DNA from: Epithemia pelagica
Lineage: Eukaryota; Bacillariophyta; Bacillariophyceae; Surirellales; Surirellaceae
Direction of reading: 5' to 3'
DNA: 64,000 nt
Assembly: GCA_946965045.2 (NCBI GenBank)
Contig: OX337230.1
Location: forward strand, 2,666,001-2,730,000
Shown here piece by piece: positions 30,357 through 42,256 of the stretch. The translations under genes and the position numbers were made by a program. How positions within the stretch are numbered: the stretch's first letter is position 1; the number at the start of each line of letters is the position of its first letter. The notes under the pieces are model-generated. The model did not search any database, was not told the DNA's origin, and worked only from the letters and a program-made list of their open reading frames with translations.

Positions 30357-31114
30357 TTATCGAACTTGACGTGGAACTGTGGGCTTATGTGCCCTGTGAA
30401 GCAATGTAGAACCACGACCACATTTTTGTTGTGGATGGGCAATTGGCCGAGATATATTCCGACCCTGTCCCTTTTCCGACCCTGGCCCTGTGCTCAAGCC
30501 ATCCTTGCCTTGGTGAATCATTGATGTTCTTGGCACGTGCACCACTTGGAGCGTGCAATCCAAGGCTTACTCCAGGAGTTTGATTTGTTGAGTTGGGGAG
30601 ATTTACTGGTCCCCTTCCCCATAATCCAATATCTGGCCGAGCTATCCATAAAGTAAGAGATGGTCGTTCCTTTCATAACTTCTGGGTACGTGTCTCTGGC
30701 TTGCTGCACGGTGAGGAGCAGGGTCCGTAGTTCCTTCCAGTTGGAATGATGATGGAACATATACGGTAACCACTGTCCCATCCAGCACATGGGCATTGGT
30801 TGGTCTGGGACATAGAGGGTTCCGGCAGTTCCGGTCCTGCTACCATCTCCCCAGGTTGGCACTAGTACTGCAGACCTCTCCGAATACGCATCCCGCATGT
30901 CGTATTGTAGGATGGTCCGCCACTAGCGTGCTTTTGGGTCTGTTACAGGGATATCCTCGTGAATGCACGTATATAGGTGTCGAAGATAAGTTCTCCCCAC
31001 CCTAATGGGCGTTGCTTCCACCAATGACTCCAATACTCCCGCTACCACTGCCAGTGCGAGTCCAGAGAATTCGTAGGTCGGTCGTTGATTCAGCAAGTAG
31101 TTCACCATGGACAT
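30357..31114 (-). pseudogene. RT-RNase H element fragment
   Basis: Read on the minus strand from high to low coordinates: GVLESLVEATPIRVGRTYLR (about 31010-31070), a gap with frame change, then LVPTWGDGSRTGTAGTLYV, FHHHSNWKELRTLLLTVQQA, TISYFMDSSARYWIMGKGTS and LQVVHVPRTSMIHQGKDGLS (about 30480-30870). The Asp in WGDGS, the Glu in NWKEL and the FMDSS Asp are the expected RNase H acidic residues, and H..G.....DGLS is its C-terminal end. Order and spacing fit the RNase H domain of a multi-copy diatom retroelement. Two or more frameshifts; the RT core is missing. Confidence 0.72.
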
Positions 31115-31183
31115 TGCCTTCTCTCACATAGCCGTTGGTATCCGGAGGCAAGGCGTGCCTCGGCAGTCAAAGGTGAAACCAGT

Positions 31184-31249
31184 GTAGTCTTGTACTTGAC
31201 GTGTCGGTCTCGCATTGTAGTCTTGTACTTGACGTGTCGGTCTCGCATT
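31184..31249 (+). repeat. 33-bp tandem duplication
   Basis: GTAGTCTTGTACTTGACGTG begins at 31184 and 31217, two perfect 33-bp copies. On the minus strand it encodes CETDTSSTRLQ twice in frame. It lies just upstream of the RNase H element. Confidence 0.95.
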
Positions 31250-31329
31250 CAAGGCTTGCTTTTATGCGAGCGACGTTTGCGCGCTCCTCGGGCCCATGTC
31301 GAGAAGCATGGAAACTTGAACGAACAGCG

Positions 31330-32427
31330 TTGACCGTAGCCATCTGCGCATTCAACATGAGTTCTCAACAGACAATCTTTGTTTTGCTTTCATTACCTGG
31401 GATGCGACAAGCGAGCATGAGGAGCCAGCATTGGTTGTTCCAGTTCGGTTCGTTGCTCTGTCACACTTGGAGAAAGTCTCTGGAAAGGCTAAGAAGAACG
31501 GACTGGATGCATCCACCTATACACGCGCTGCTCCATCACCCCTAAAGCATGCATGGAACCCCAGGTTGTCACAATCAACATGGACTGCGATGACAGGGAT
31601 CGCTTGAACATTTCGCTTGGTGCGATGATGCTCAAGCACCCGCTTCAAAATCACTTCTTTAATCATCAACATGCCCAGGTAATGAAGAATGAAGTAGCGT
31701 TTTATGATTATCATTCGAGTATGATCTCCATTCTCTATGAATAGGATCAACGCGTTACGTTGACAATGGAACTGGAATCAGGGGCTAGGAGAACATTATG
31801 GATGACTCGAATCTTCTTGTCGTGGTCCACTCCCAGAAACATAAGAGGCATACCGTTCAAATCACAGGATAAAAAGCGCTGGAGGTATTGAAAGTTAGCA
31901 ACGTGTTGTTAAAACTTTCACATTGTTTTTCCCACAACTTTGGATTGCTATCAAGGGCCAAATGGAAGTCAGAGCAAAAAGCATCAGCCCAACCCACTGG
32001 GCAGTTCTCGGAAGAAGACATGGGAACCTTGGACTTGTAGATATCAGTGCGACGAAAGGGTGCTCATGAATAAAAACTGACGGTCAGACGCAATATACGG
32101 CTTGCAACAATCAAACTATCAGAAATTATGGTAGCTAAACTAGGGGTGCCCTTTGGGGGCAAATCGCTCATGTAGGGGCCAAACAGCAACCACGGTACCC
32201 ACTAGCGAACACGTAACTAGGGGCCGGGCGATGCCAGGCGATGCGTAGCGAGGCATGGCGAGGCACTTCGTAGGTTACAAAGGGGGTACCCGTGATTATT
32301 TATTCAGTCCCCGCGAACAAAATCGGGGTGGGCAACTTCGTTTAGTTCGTCATGTCAGCAGAGGCCGGTCCAGTACGTCGGACTATTTTCCAAAAGGGGC
32401 GATCCCATTTTGGATCAAAAAGGGGTG
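31330..32427. other. No recognised gene
   Basis: Small unsupported ORFs (31201-31545, 31553-31744 plus; 31517-31750 minus). Near 32220-32275 there is a GC-rich degenerate repeat of GGCGATGC/GGCGAGGC units. It may include the 3' non-coding end or LTR of the minus-strand Copia element that stops at 32428, but no LTR edge was found. Confidence 0.4.
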
Positions 32428-35120
32428 CTACCACATGATATGTTGGGCCAGGAATCGCAATCGAGGTCCGGGTAGCAGTTTGGTTAGGATATCGGCAAGA
32501 TTCGTTTCACCTTCTTCCCATGCAATGCGCACAAGTCCAGCAGCTTGCGCTTCACGAGTCCGATGATAAGCAATTGCGTTGTGCTTCTTCTTTAGGACTG
32601 ATTCCGGCTGCGTCGAGTTCTTAAACACAGATTCATTGTCGCAAAACACATTCGTCTCTCCATCCAACGGGATACCCATCATTCGCAACTTATAACGAAA
32701 TGCTTCAGTCATTTCAATGGCAGTTTTCATCGCCACGAACTCACTGCCAAATGTAGACGTCTCAACAGTGTTTTGTCGTTTTGAATACCACATGATCGGT
32801 GCTCGTTGCAAGAACAGTAGGACTCCTGTTTGAGAGCGCCGTGTGACACGACATCCAGCATGATCAGCATCGACAAAGCAAGTCGTGGTGACAGCGTTTC
32901 CATGCGGTGCTGGTGCGTTTGGCGGAATCAGGATAATACTCAGACCAATCCGGTCGGGTAAAACGTGACTCGTCAAAGTCATGGGTTATGTCGTCGAACA
33001 CAATGGCGGATTTATCGTACTTCTTCAGATTCGCGAAGATGTGCTGATGTCCTTCTCGTGGATTTGCCATGAAACGGGACATATGGGAGACTGCGGTTGT
33101 AATGTCGATACGACCGAGTTCAACAATCCAACGGAGAATACCGATCGGTCGTTGGTAATAGTTTGCACGTCTTGCGTCGAGTTCAGGAGTCGCATCCAAT
33201 TCCGGGCGATATCCATCGGCGATCGGCGTCGTCACTTTTGACTTCAGCTTTTCTCCGGATTTCTCCAGTTCCGTTTCGACTTCGGCAAGAGCACGCTTAC
33301 AATACTTGTCAGCGGACATGGCCCAACGATCACGGTTCGACGGATCTTGCGTGTCGGGTATGGTATAACGCCGAATTTCGGATCCCAAGTATTCGTCCGG
33401 CGGTTTGATACTGTCGGGCTTGATCGTATAGCGCCTCTGCAGGTCCTGCATCACGGTTTTGGGATCATGACTAATAATCAGCAGATCATCAATATAGACC
33501 AAAACATACTCATAATACTGGAACCCATCAGATGGTCGAGTGTTCGCTCGAAGCCATACATCCGGATCAGCTTGACACATCTTAGATCCCATATCGCGGA
33601 GCGTTGCAGCGTTGTGATCACGCCACCTTGCGGCAGAACGTTTGAGACCATATAATGCGCGCACTATCAGTGCAGGTTGTCCAACCTTATCTAGTCCAAA
33701 TTCGAGTCCCGCGGTGGTATAGGTCTTCTCTTTAGTCGGTGCGTTGAGATATGCCTTTTGCACGTCCCCGACGAGAACATCTAGACCATTTAGTGCAGCG
33801 ATAGTAAAAGCAATGCGTACGCTATCGCGTGATACCACACTAGAATAGGTCGATTCTTTGGGTGGATCAGTTTTGTGGCCTCCGGCCACTAACCGTGCTT
33901 TTCGTCGCAGGTCTGATTTGATATCAAAAACCATATGACAGGGAATATGCTTGTATCCAGGAGGCACTTCGCCATCAGCTGGAAATTCGAAAGCAATGCC
34001 AACGTTCTTCATTTCTTTCTCAATAGCCTTGCGCCAGAAGTCAGTCCCCGTTCGACGGTCAATCGCCAGGGCTTCTTCCACAGAGTGGGGCAGCTCAATG
34101 CCATACTTGTGCGTTCGCTTCCAATAACGTGACTTTAACTTTTTGATAATGCGGTCTCGTTTGCGAAGTGCACGTGGCACCCACCATGCGAAAGCAGGCT
34201 CTTTTGCGATGTCAGCGGATACTGCGTATTCGGCGGCGTCAATCATATTTCCATTCTTGACGTCTTTGAGCGGCAGCCAAACAGTCGATTGATCGGACAG
34301 TTCACATTGCAATTCCCAGCCTTTCGTTGTGTGGTGTGATGTGCAGTCAAGGAACGATGCGTCTGTTCGCTTAACTGCGGTCTCATCACTGCGGTGACCC
34401 ACAATGGCTTTCAATGTGTTGAACGCATTGCCCTCCGGGTCAACTAGCGAATACAGATTCTCTGCGATCATATTGGTTGCATACGACTCAACCGATCCAT
34501 CCGGAAACTGTACGTTGTAGTACCGGGTATCAAGGATTGGGTTTGCGTTGCGCTCACCAATAGGTCGCCCATGAGCATCTTTCGTGCGTCCAATGATTTT
34601 CGCTCGAGCGCTTTCACCTCCTCGCGGCAGCATGACTTCAGCGGTGAGATATTCGTCTAGTTCCTCCGGCGTGTACGCGTCGGATTCCAGGGCTTCGGCC
34701 TCTGGGAACAAGGGCTCTAGAAGTTCACCTTCGTCAAAGAGGTCAGGGGTGGATCGCTCCCAGTTGTGCCATCAGATGGCGGCTCTTTCATTTGCGTTTG
34801 AATAGCGGCATCATAGTCCAACAACTGCTGATGAATCGTCGGATTCTTCAGGTCGTCTTCCGGAATGGCCCACACATCTTTCCGTGTGACATGATTGCCC
34901 TCTTGCGTTAGGATTTCATAGGCCATATCATCGGTGCAATCATCGGCTAAGCCCAACCATCGGCCAATCAGTCTTTTTTCGAAGGGAAACTGTGCCATGG
35001 GCATGCGATAATACACCGGCTGATAGAATTGGAACATGGCTAATGAAGAGATGTCTGGCGTTGAGCCAATTACATGCTCGAACGGTGTACGTCCATCTAA
35101 AGGCGAAACTCGAAGAGAAG
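32428..35120 (-). pseudogene. Copia retrotransposon pol: integrase C-terminus, RT, RNase H
   Basis: Best preserved element in the window. From 35120 down: GRTPFEHVIGSTPDIS and EKRLIGRWLGLADDCTDDMA (integrase C-terminal region). Then the 615-codon frame 32864-34711: GWELQCELSDQSTVWLPLKD, KARLVAGGHKTD, VGDVQKAYLNAP (RT motif A), ALYGLKRSAARWRD and YVLVYIDDLLIISHD (catalytic DD). Last, the frame 32428-32982: TCFVDADHAG, NTVETSTFGSEFVAMK and EEGETNLADILTKLLPG (RNase H). Two single-base frameshifts break it, near 34745 (integrase to pre-RT) and near 32927 (an extra T before the RNase H). The integrase core, protease and gag are absent, so the copy is 5'-truncated at about 35120. No LTR was delimited. 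Confidence 0.93.
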
Positions 35121-35407
35121 TTCAAGGAAAAAAGATATAGAGGCCGAAGAAGAAACAAAAGGCCCTTAAAACAGATCTGCAGGAAACAAGGGCAGCTGAA
35201 AAAAAGGTGCAAGAGCAAGAAGTAGCCTTGAAAATTACTAAAAGGGAATTGGCCAATGCTCAGGTGGCCGAAACGAGCACGCAAGGGATGGAGCTTAGAC
35301 AGGGCCAGCATGAATTAGCCGCAGGCGACGACAAGAACGAGGATTATCTCCAAGTTGTAGATACCGACGAGAGTTTCGAAGTTCAACAGCAGAGGCGACG
35401 ACAAGAA
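35092..35407 (+). CDS. Charged coiled-coil ORF fragment
   Basis: Two overlapping plus frames (34992-35225 and 35207-35410) give a strongly charged, Lys/Glu/Gln-rich protein: HLKAKLEEKFKEKRYRGRRR, EQEVALKITKRELANAQVAE and later QQQRRRQE. It has heptad-like spacing, so a coiled coil is likely. A roughly 78-bp imperfect tandem repeat (GGCGACGACAAGAA at 35324 and 35392) lies at its end. It begins where the Copia element stops, so the element probably inserted beside or into it. Confidence 0.35.
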
Positions 35408-35479
35408 TGAGGATTGTCTCCAAAATGTAGGTGACAATGAGAACGTGGGGCCTTCTGAAGTTGTAGCTGACGGCAAAAA

Positions 35480-36249
35480 TGCAGACATACTGGCAAACGT
35501 CACTGGCCATCTGGGAATGGCATCAAGTCCTACTCGGTTGTGCAGGAACCAATTCACATCTCCAGTTCTATACAATGGCACCCGGGAAACATATCCGATC
35601 ACGAGGGTGGTCGCAAATTCCATCCTGTATGTGCACTCAAGTTGAAATCGAATCAGTTGACTTACTTTGAGATTGTTTGTGAGAATGGTGTAAAAGCAGA
35701 TGGTAAGAAAGATTCCGCGAGAACAAGTGCAAGGAAGAACCTAATTCGACATCATGAACAAAATCATAATAGACCTCAGTGTCATTCTTTGTGGCCAATC
35801 ATGAGATTTTCGCAATTGACAGGAATCTCTGCAAATGACAGCGTTTCTTTGACAGCCTTGGCCATCGCAAACGCAACTCAAAAAATCCATTTCAGATGGA
35901 GCACCTGGAGTCTCGAAAGATAACATTGGAACATTTAAAAACAATTCTCTACGAAGCCCACGAAAACTCTGGGAGGGATGAGGTTTTATTTCATGGCAAA
36001 CACGTGACCCTGCTGAATTTTATGACTAAAGAGATATTGGGAGGGAACTATTTCAATACCCATGCCCAGAAGTTCAAATCAAAGTCACCAAAGAGAATGA
36101 CAAATAAAGAAAAGGCATGTCTATTGTCTCCAACTATACAAACAATCATTGTTAACATATGGAAAAAACATCAGAAAGGCAATATTGCAGGAAGGATATT
36201 TCAAAACTCTCTTGTTCCATGTCGTCCAAACACAAGGGAAGGATTTTGA
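35480..36249 (+). CDS. Unknown ORF pair, possibly one frameshifted gene
   Basis: The plus frame 35540-35923 reads FHPVCALKLKSNQLTYFEIV, SARTSARKNLIRHHEQNHNR and SLTALAIANATQKIHFRWST. The frame 35896-36249 begins EHLESRKITLEHLKTILYEA and continues DEVLFHGKHVTLLNFMTKEI, ERMTNKEKACLLSPTIQTII-like text. They overlap and could be a single protein continued through a one-base shift near 35915. Amino acid balance is good; no domain is recognised. Confidence 0.35.
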
Positions 36250-36769
36250 AATATACTTTCAAAATGCCCAATCACTGTATGTTTGTAAACGTGTTAGCTC
36301 ATCATCATGATTGCAATTCTTCCCCACTTATTTCTACTTTCCTTGCCCATAAATGTCAGATACATTTGTTGTCAAGCTTAATACCGGGGAGTGGCACAAA
36401 ATGTGGGATGTCTAGACTGAAACAGGCGAGATTGCCTGTGTTATCTTGGTTCCAAACTGTGAAAACAAGACCTTGAACCAAGACATTCTCCCATGCTGCC
36501 CAGCAACTCTGTATACGTGAGAATGCTAATCCAAGTGTAATCTAGTTGGGCACATTCCCCCAAAAGCATGACTATTGGGTTGGATTGTTGGGTATGGATG
36601 TCACTCCAAGGCTGGGACTGTTCCATTTTCTCCAGAAAATTTCCAAGAAGACCATGACAAATTGACTTAGGTGACGCGTTATGTGAATTGAATTGTTTGC
36701 TTGCGTCTACAAGTACCACGATGGCAACATCCACAAAGTTATTTCTGCACTCAAGAATGATGCGGGGGC

Positions 36770-37363
36770 TTTTCCAGTGAACATCTAGGTAGTAGAACGG
36801 GAGCTGTCAGATTCTTTCTTGCGCTTGGACTTCTTATGTGACTTCTTGCGGGAAGAATGCTCAGAAATGGATTGCTCACCTTCAAGAGGACCACACTGGG
36901 GGTTATTTTCTTCTCAGTGAATAAAATCGTCGATGGTGATGAGCGTGATATCGAGGCCACGTGCCCAGGGATATGCGATGTAATCAGTAGTGGTAAACTT
37001 GGTAATACGGACCAGATGGTACATTTCTTCGAACGTGAGCGAGTGTACCGGGTCGGAATAGCCTTCGATGGAGTGTGAGGCACGGATGACGTCGAGGGCA
37101 CCAGGGTTGATGTCCATGGTCATCGCCAACTGGTACAGTGTGGTGTAGGTCATACGACACGTAATCGGTCCCCCATAGGTGAAAAAGCCGGGGAGTGTAC
37201 CGATCGTGTGGAGGATATTGCGCAGGGCCTGAATCTGACGTGAGGTCGGTGGGTCGTAACCGTCGTAGTAGTCCCACAACATCACGTGCACATACTCCAA
37301 GTTGTTGGTTGATATTGACGTCATAGTAGAATTCGGAGTAACGGGATCACCATTCTCAGACAA
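36770..37363 (-). pseudogene. LTR retrotransposon gag, copy A (truncated)
   Basis: From Met 37363 the minus frame reads NNLEYVHVMLWDYYDGYDPP, GPITCRMTYTTLYQLAMTMD, ALDVIRASHSIEGYSDPVHS, LTFEEMYHLVRITKF and DITLITIDDFIH, then TGA (36914-36916), continuing in frame EENNPQCGPLEGEQSIS and a Lys/Ser-rich stretch to a TAG near 36785. Copy B at 59546-60962 has the same blocks in the same order, with Tyr at the site of the TGA. Copia-type gag identity comes from copy B. Truncated after the basic stretch. Confidence 0.72.
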
Positions 37364-38590
37364 TATGGCCGGAAGAATTCCTCAGATGAGTCTTGAAGAG
37401 CCGAGTCTTGGAACTGGGTCTTGTAGCTTAAAAAGTTAATCGTATAACTTGAAATTTAAATCTTGTCTTGATGTCTTGATTCTTGTACTTAAAACTCGAT
37501 TATTTGAATCTTGAATCCCACGAATACACGATAAGTGTGCGTAATAATTACTTAGTGGGTCTTCCCTACTTTTCACTTAATATTGACAATGTCCCGTGAG
37601 TTCAATACCAATTACATATATAGCTGTTATGCACAAACATGATTCTGCAGTCGCTGTAAGTGCCACACTGGCGGATTCGGGCTTCTCAAAGGCAATTCTT
37701 AGTAGTAGCCCAGGTCCAATGCGAGTGCCAGACAGGGACCTCTTACACGTTCTGCTCGCTCGACGATTGGCGCCGAGTCGGGCTGACTGTATGACAGACA
37801 TAGGTCGGGTGGTACTTTCAAGACTGCTTTCCCTCAAGCCCTAGATGTCAGTGACTCCCTGTGCTTCTGCATTTGGCAGTAGGATGCTCGTAGCTGTTCT
37901 CCGATGTTCTTCGTAGTTTCTCCGCGTATCTCGGTCTCTCCGTAGATCGCTTCCCATGTGTCCGTGTATCGAGTCTCGCCGTGTGTGCACTTCACCAACA
38001 TAGGAAACGGATCACTTATTTTGTGGTAGGATAGCTGTGGTCTTTTCCATCAGTCCGTTGTCTCCAATTGTGTCCCATAGGCTCGTCTCAGTCTCGCGTT
38101 GTAGGATCTGTCATCACCGTCGCGTCGTGTCGTAGGGTAGTATAGGTATGGTTGGTAAGATGGATGAGAGATGGGTCCAACCTTCCAACTTGGAAAAGAC
38201 AATCCCCCGCGTGATCAAGCCGATGAGACTCTTACCTGACAAGCTGGAAGGAAGGGAGGTTAGATAGGGTGTAACAAACACACAGATACAACGATGAGAT
38301 AGTTACGATAAGAAATAGGTTTGCAAATAGTTGATGAAAAAATATTGTGATTACATGAAGTGATTATCTAGATTGGATCCTTTCGATCCCAGGTTCCCAT
38401 TGAGGTGATTCTGGACCTTGGATCCAGGTGTAAAAGGCTTCTAGACGGAAAAGATCGCCGTCTAGGGTCATCGGCATAGGCCTATGTCACCTAGAGGTGC
38501 ATATGTAAGTTAGATGTGATAGTTAGCCGTAGACTATCCGTTGCAACTCTTTACGTGCGATTGATATGCCTCAATCCGTGATTAGCCAAT
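37364..38590 (-). mobile_element. LTR/leader region of the gag copy A element
   Basis: This non-coding stretch matches 60963-62265 in order over its length, with many substitutions. Examples are CACGATAAGTGTGCGTAAT (37527 region), CTCGACGATTGGCGCCGAGTC (37760 region), TTTCCCTCAAGCCCTAGATG (37829 region), and a long block from AGGTTTGCAAATAGTTGATG to TCAATCCGTGATTAGC (38319-38587). It lies upstream of the gag ORF on the minus strand, so it is the leader and part of the LTR. Similarity ends at 38587, where copy B continues 255 bp more, so copy A has lost its LTR end. Confidence 0.75.
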
Positions 38591-40007
38591 AGCAGCATTT
38601 CTGGTTCATCTTAAAGATCGAATGGACTTGAACTCACATTTGCCCGAACGACAACGCCATTGAAACCATGACTATTCGTGGAGGTCCTTCCCCTTCGGTC
38701 GAAGAGGACCTCCACAAGACGGACAAACAACAGGTAAGGGCCGCGACTTCGTCAACCAACAAATGACCCACCTCATTGAAAACAGGAACAGATCGATCAA
38801 ACGAACGATGAGCAGATGCAAACCGCATTTTTTGACCTCTCTCACCCTCTCCTTCTTGTTCTCCAGCAATCATTCGTTTATGAAGGTTGCAGTCGCCACA
38901 AGGCAGAGCAATCACACTCTCCTTTGTGGTGGCATCAATCAACAGGGACCGGAGCGAATCCCCATCGCGCTCGAGCCCGTCCTCGGGAGAACGATGTTGG
39001 AGGAGGCGCCATGGATGGTTTTGGGTCGGGGTGGAGCCTAAACCTCAGGATCGTAGGGTGCCTCGTTGGGGACCATTACCTTCGGGGCCTTTCGTTTTTT
39101 TGTTGGCTCGCCGTTGGAAATCACTTTTTACGGGGGATCGTTTGTCGATTGGCAGGCAGTCAAAAGTAACTCGGAAGCTCTGATTGGAGCGTCGCAAGTC
39201 TTTAAACGACTCACAACGTCACAGCAATCGGCCTCGGCGACCAAAACTTCGTAGAAGGCCTGGTCCTCACCGAGTTCTTGGGTAAGGCCCAGCGGCGACG
39301 GTCTCGGGCGTGTTTCACAACTGACAAGGGCGGGTAAGGGCGGGGCACCACAACCGGAGAATCATAGCAACAATCAACCAAAACGACTGGGCGGGCAAGG
39401 CCCGGCGACGAAAGGATTGGATTGGATATGGAAGAGGCGAAGCGACGGGCAGCATGACAGGTGGACATGATGGAGCACTCGTGGGCACGACGAAGAGAGA
39501 CGAGGACAGAAGGATAACAACACGAGAAGGGGCCGCAAAAATGAAGGGAAACATGGAAGTCAATAAAAGTATTAGTAGACAGTGCTTTTTAATGTTTTGT
39601 GACATTCCCTACGTGACGGATCGGAGTAAGAAAACCTATTCTCATACATAGTGGAGTCCAATGGACTCATAAATAACCAACTCATATAGAAACATTGTTT
39701 CTTTAGATACGAGATGTCACATTAGAGTTGGATTGTTGCATGGTTTGTCACAAGGGGCTCAATGGACCAACGACAAAAAATCAAGAAAGAAACCAAAGAC
39801 CGTGGAAACCAAAATGTGAGCGTCATAATTTTTGAAAAGATGACGAAAGCACCCGAGTTTGTGCGCGAAGAGTGCTCCAGAATCCAGAAGTGTTGGTTTG
39901 TCGCACCAGCACGCAATAATCCAAAATAGAAGCTGACGACAGCATATAAGAAAAAAGTACGACTAGAAAATAAACAGTAAAATTTCAAATATAGGGCCGC
40001 CTATTTT
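38591..40007. other. No recognised gene
   Basis: About 1.4 kb. The 38.6-39.5 kb part is GC-richer and has many overlapping ORFs on both strands (38763-39254 plus, 39211-39605 minus), typical of GC-rich non-coding or decayed DNA. I recognise nothing in them. Confidence 0.4.
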
Positions 40008-40442
40008 GTGATTATCGTTCAGTTGCATTGCATTTTGGGCCCATCGACCATGTCGTCCTTTTCTTCGTATTCACCGCGACTCGCCCACCAACGTCCTTTT
40101 CTTCGTATTCACCGCGACTCGCCCACCAACGAGGGCATCGACCTTGGGATGATTGCCATCCCACAAACAGCCTCAATGAAAGGGCTTGTGGGATGGGTCT
40201 TTGCCTTCCCAGAGTGTTGGGGCCGAGCTGGTTTCTGGTTTGGAATCCAGTTTCCAAACCGTCACACGATGTACTACGCCGTCCAAAACGTCCGCTTCCG
40301 AACGGACGTCCCACTCATCATCGCAACGGACCCACACTATAGGGCCTGGCACGCAACACGACTGGGAGGGGAAAAGCACCGAGCATGCGAGATCACAGAG
40401 GACAACATCGAGCCGCCTCCAGAAAATATGACCCGCAACTAA
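40008..40442 (+). CDS. Unknown ORF, 144 codons, with tandem duplications
   Basis: The plus frame reads SSFSSYSPRLAHQR, then EGIDLGMIAIPQTASMKGLV, GWVFAFPECWGRAGFWFGIQ, FPNRHTMYYAVQNVRFRTDV, PLIIATDPHYRAWHATRLGG and ends EDNIEPPPENMTRN. It is coherent in its middle part. The 5' end is altered by a 38-bp tandem duplication (40054-40129) that shifts frame, and the 3' end by a 58-bp one: DDIEPPPENATRN follows in another frame. Likely a decayed small gene; family unknown. Confidence 0.38.
   Translation: MIIVQLHCILGPSTMSSFSSYSPRLAHQRPFLRIHRDSPTNEGIDLGMIAIPQTASMKGLVGWVFAFPECWGRAGFWFGIQFPNRHTMYYAVQNVRFRTDVPLIIATDPHYRAWHATRLGGEKHRACEITEDNIEPPPENMTRN
40054..40129 (+). repeat. 38-bp tandem duplication
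   Basis: CGTCCTTTTCTTCGTATTCA begins at 40054 and 40092; two perfect 38-bp copies. Confidence 0.95.
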
Positions 40443-40516
40443 ACGACTGATGCGCAAGGACGACATCGAGCCACCTCCAGAAAACGCGACCCGCAACTAC
40501 ACGACTGATGCGCCAT
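40401..40516 (+). repeat. 58-bp tandem duplication
   Basis: GACAACATCGAGCCGCC at 40401 and GACGACATCGAGCCACC at 40459 start two 58-bp copies with a few substitutions, through ACGACTGATGCGC. Confidence 0.9.
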
Positions 40517-40679
40517 CCGGGCGAGCTACCCCTAACTTTTGTCAGTCGGCCCCGCCTCCAGTATCCGTTCCTTCGTCGTCAACTGCCACCCCATTCACCA
40601 TAACCTTGATGACTGGTGCAGAGTCTGTGTTGATGGGTGTTCCATTGTGCACCTCATCATGCAGGTAGTCATTAACCAG

Positions 40680-41848
40680 GCTGTGTGTTGTATGGTAATG
40701 ACGTTGAAATACTTTATTTTCTTCTCTCATGGATTGGAACATTGGTGATCTACATAATGGTAGCCTTCATATCATAAACTGCCTAACCCAGAACTGGCAA
40801 AGGGATCTGTAACTGTTTCTGATAGGGATAATTTCAAAATTCAAGAGAGGGGAAGTCTAAGTCATGAAAGCAAAAACAGAAAATAAAGTTACATCATGTT
40901 TTAAAAGGCAGGAGAGTTGTTTGTGCCCAAAAGATTTTTGATAAAATCATAGATGAACATGAGAAAACTGAACATGCCTTGAGTGAGAAAACCGCATACA
41001 AGCTGCTCAAGGACAAGTATTACAATGTCACTATTTGTCAAGTAAAAGTGTACATCCTTGGTGGTTTCCAAATCACTGGTGGGTTATGTTTCTTTCTCTT
41101 TTGGTTTAATTTGTTAGTTTGTTGGAGGTCTTTGTTGTGTTTCTTTATCATTTCCTCCCTTGCCTCCTTTTTGACATTCTCTTGGATGCATGTGAGTTCT
41201 TGTCGATGATCCTGTAAGTCAGATCTTAGCAAGCGCATGCTGGGATAGTAACTAGTCAAATTGCATGAAGAATACAGTGTCAAAGAAATGGCCATACAGT
41301 GGTACTAGACCTTTGTTTATTTATCCAAAGGAAATTTGTTTATTTATCCAAAGGTAACATGATTCCTCAAAAACAAACCAAAACCAAAAACACCCCCAGT
41401 CAAAACTGTTATTGGCATCAATCCAGTCTACATGGGCGCAATCTTCTCCATAGTGGAATGCAAGGACACTGAGGCCAATTAAAGAAAGGTCATCGAAGAG
41501 CGCGTCCACACATTTTTGAACAAGGCATTCCCATCAACACTGCTCTCTTGGAAACTTCATGAAGCCCTGGAAATGTGGAATGGCATGTTGGCGTCCTATA
41601 AACAATGTTTCCGTGTTTGACTTCCATTCCACGACTGTTCATGCCTCCTCCTCCTCCTTACTTCATATGCTCCAAAGCAATCTTCATGTTCAAGGCCTTA
41701 CGTTGGTGTCTTTCATCTTTGAAGTTTGCAAAATACTTATGTTGATAAAAACAAATATCCATAACCAGATCAATTTAAAAGGGAAAGATGCCATATTTAC
41801 AATGGGAATCTTTGAACTCATGATCCTTGCTGATATTGGTCAAGTCCA
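40680..41848. other. No recognised gene
   Basis: AT-rich, with only short ORFs. A 23-bp tandem duplication (TTTGTTTATTTATCCAAAGG) lies at about 41312-41355. Confidence 0.4.
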
Positions 41849-42256
41849 AGATGGACAACTATAATTTGAAGGAATTATCCAGGGAACACAGAGTCACTGT
41901 CTTACAAGTTTAAAGAGAAAAGTTAGTCAATTCAATTACTATGAATTATTATGAATCAGGACTTTATCAAAGATTCTAACAGCAAGATGGACAACGTTAA
42001 TTTGAAGGAAATATCCAGGGAACACAGAGTCACTGTCTTACAAGTTTAAAGAGAAAAGTTAGTCAATTCAATTACCATGAATTATTATGAATTAGGACTT
42101 TATCAAAGATTCTAACAGCAAGATGGACAACGTTAATTTGAAGGAAATATCCAGGGAACACAGAGTCACTGTCTTACAAGTTTAAAGAGAAAAGTTAGTT
42201 AATTCAATTACTATGAATTACAATGAATTAGGACTGTGTCAAAGATTCTAACAGCA
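41849..42256 (+). repeat. 135/136-bp tandem repeat, three copies
   Basis: AAGATGGACAAC begins units at 41849, 41984 and 42120; each carries GGGAACACAGAGTCACTGTC and ends ...AAAGATTCTAACAGC. The last two copies are nearly identical. The block has no coding frame of note. Confidence 0.93.

Noticed and set aside
32210-32275. Inverted repeat/hairpin as terminator or origin (GGCGATGC units)
   Set aside because: It is a degenerate direct repeat without a clear stem; no functional reading supported.
39000-39480. GC-rich overlapping ORFs on both strands
   Set aside because: Stops are rare because of base composition; none of the translations has coherent protein character.
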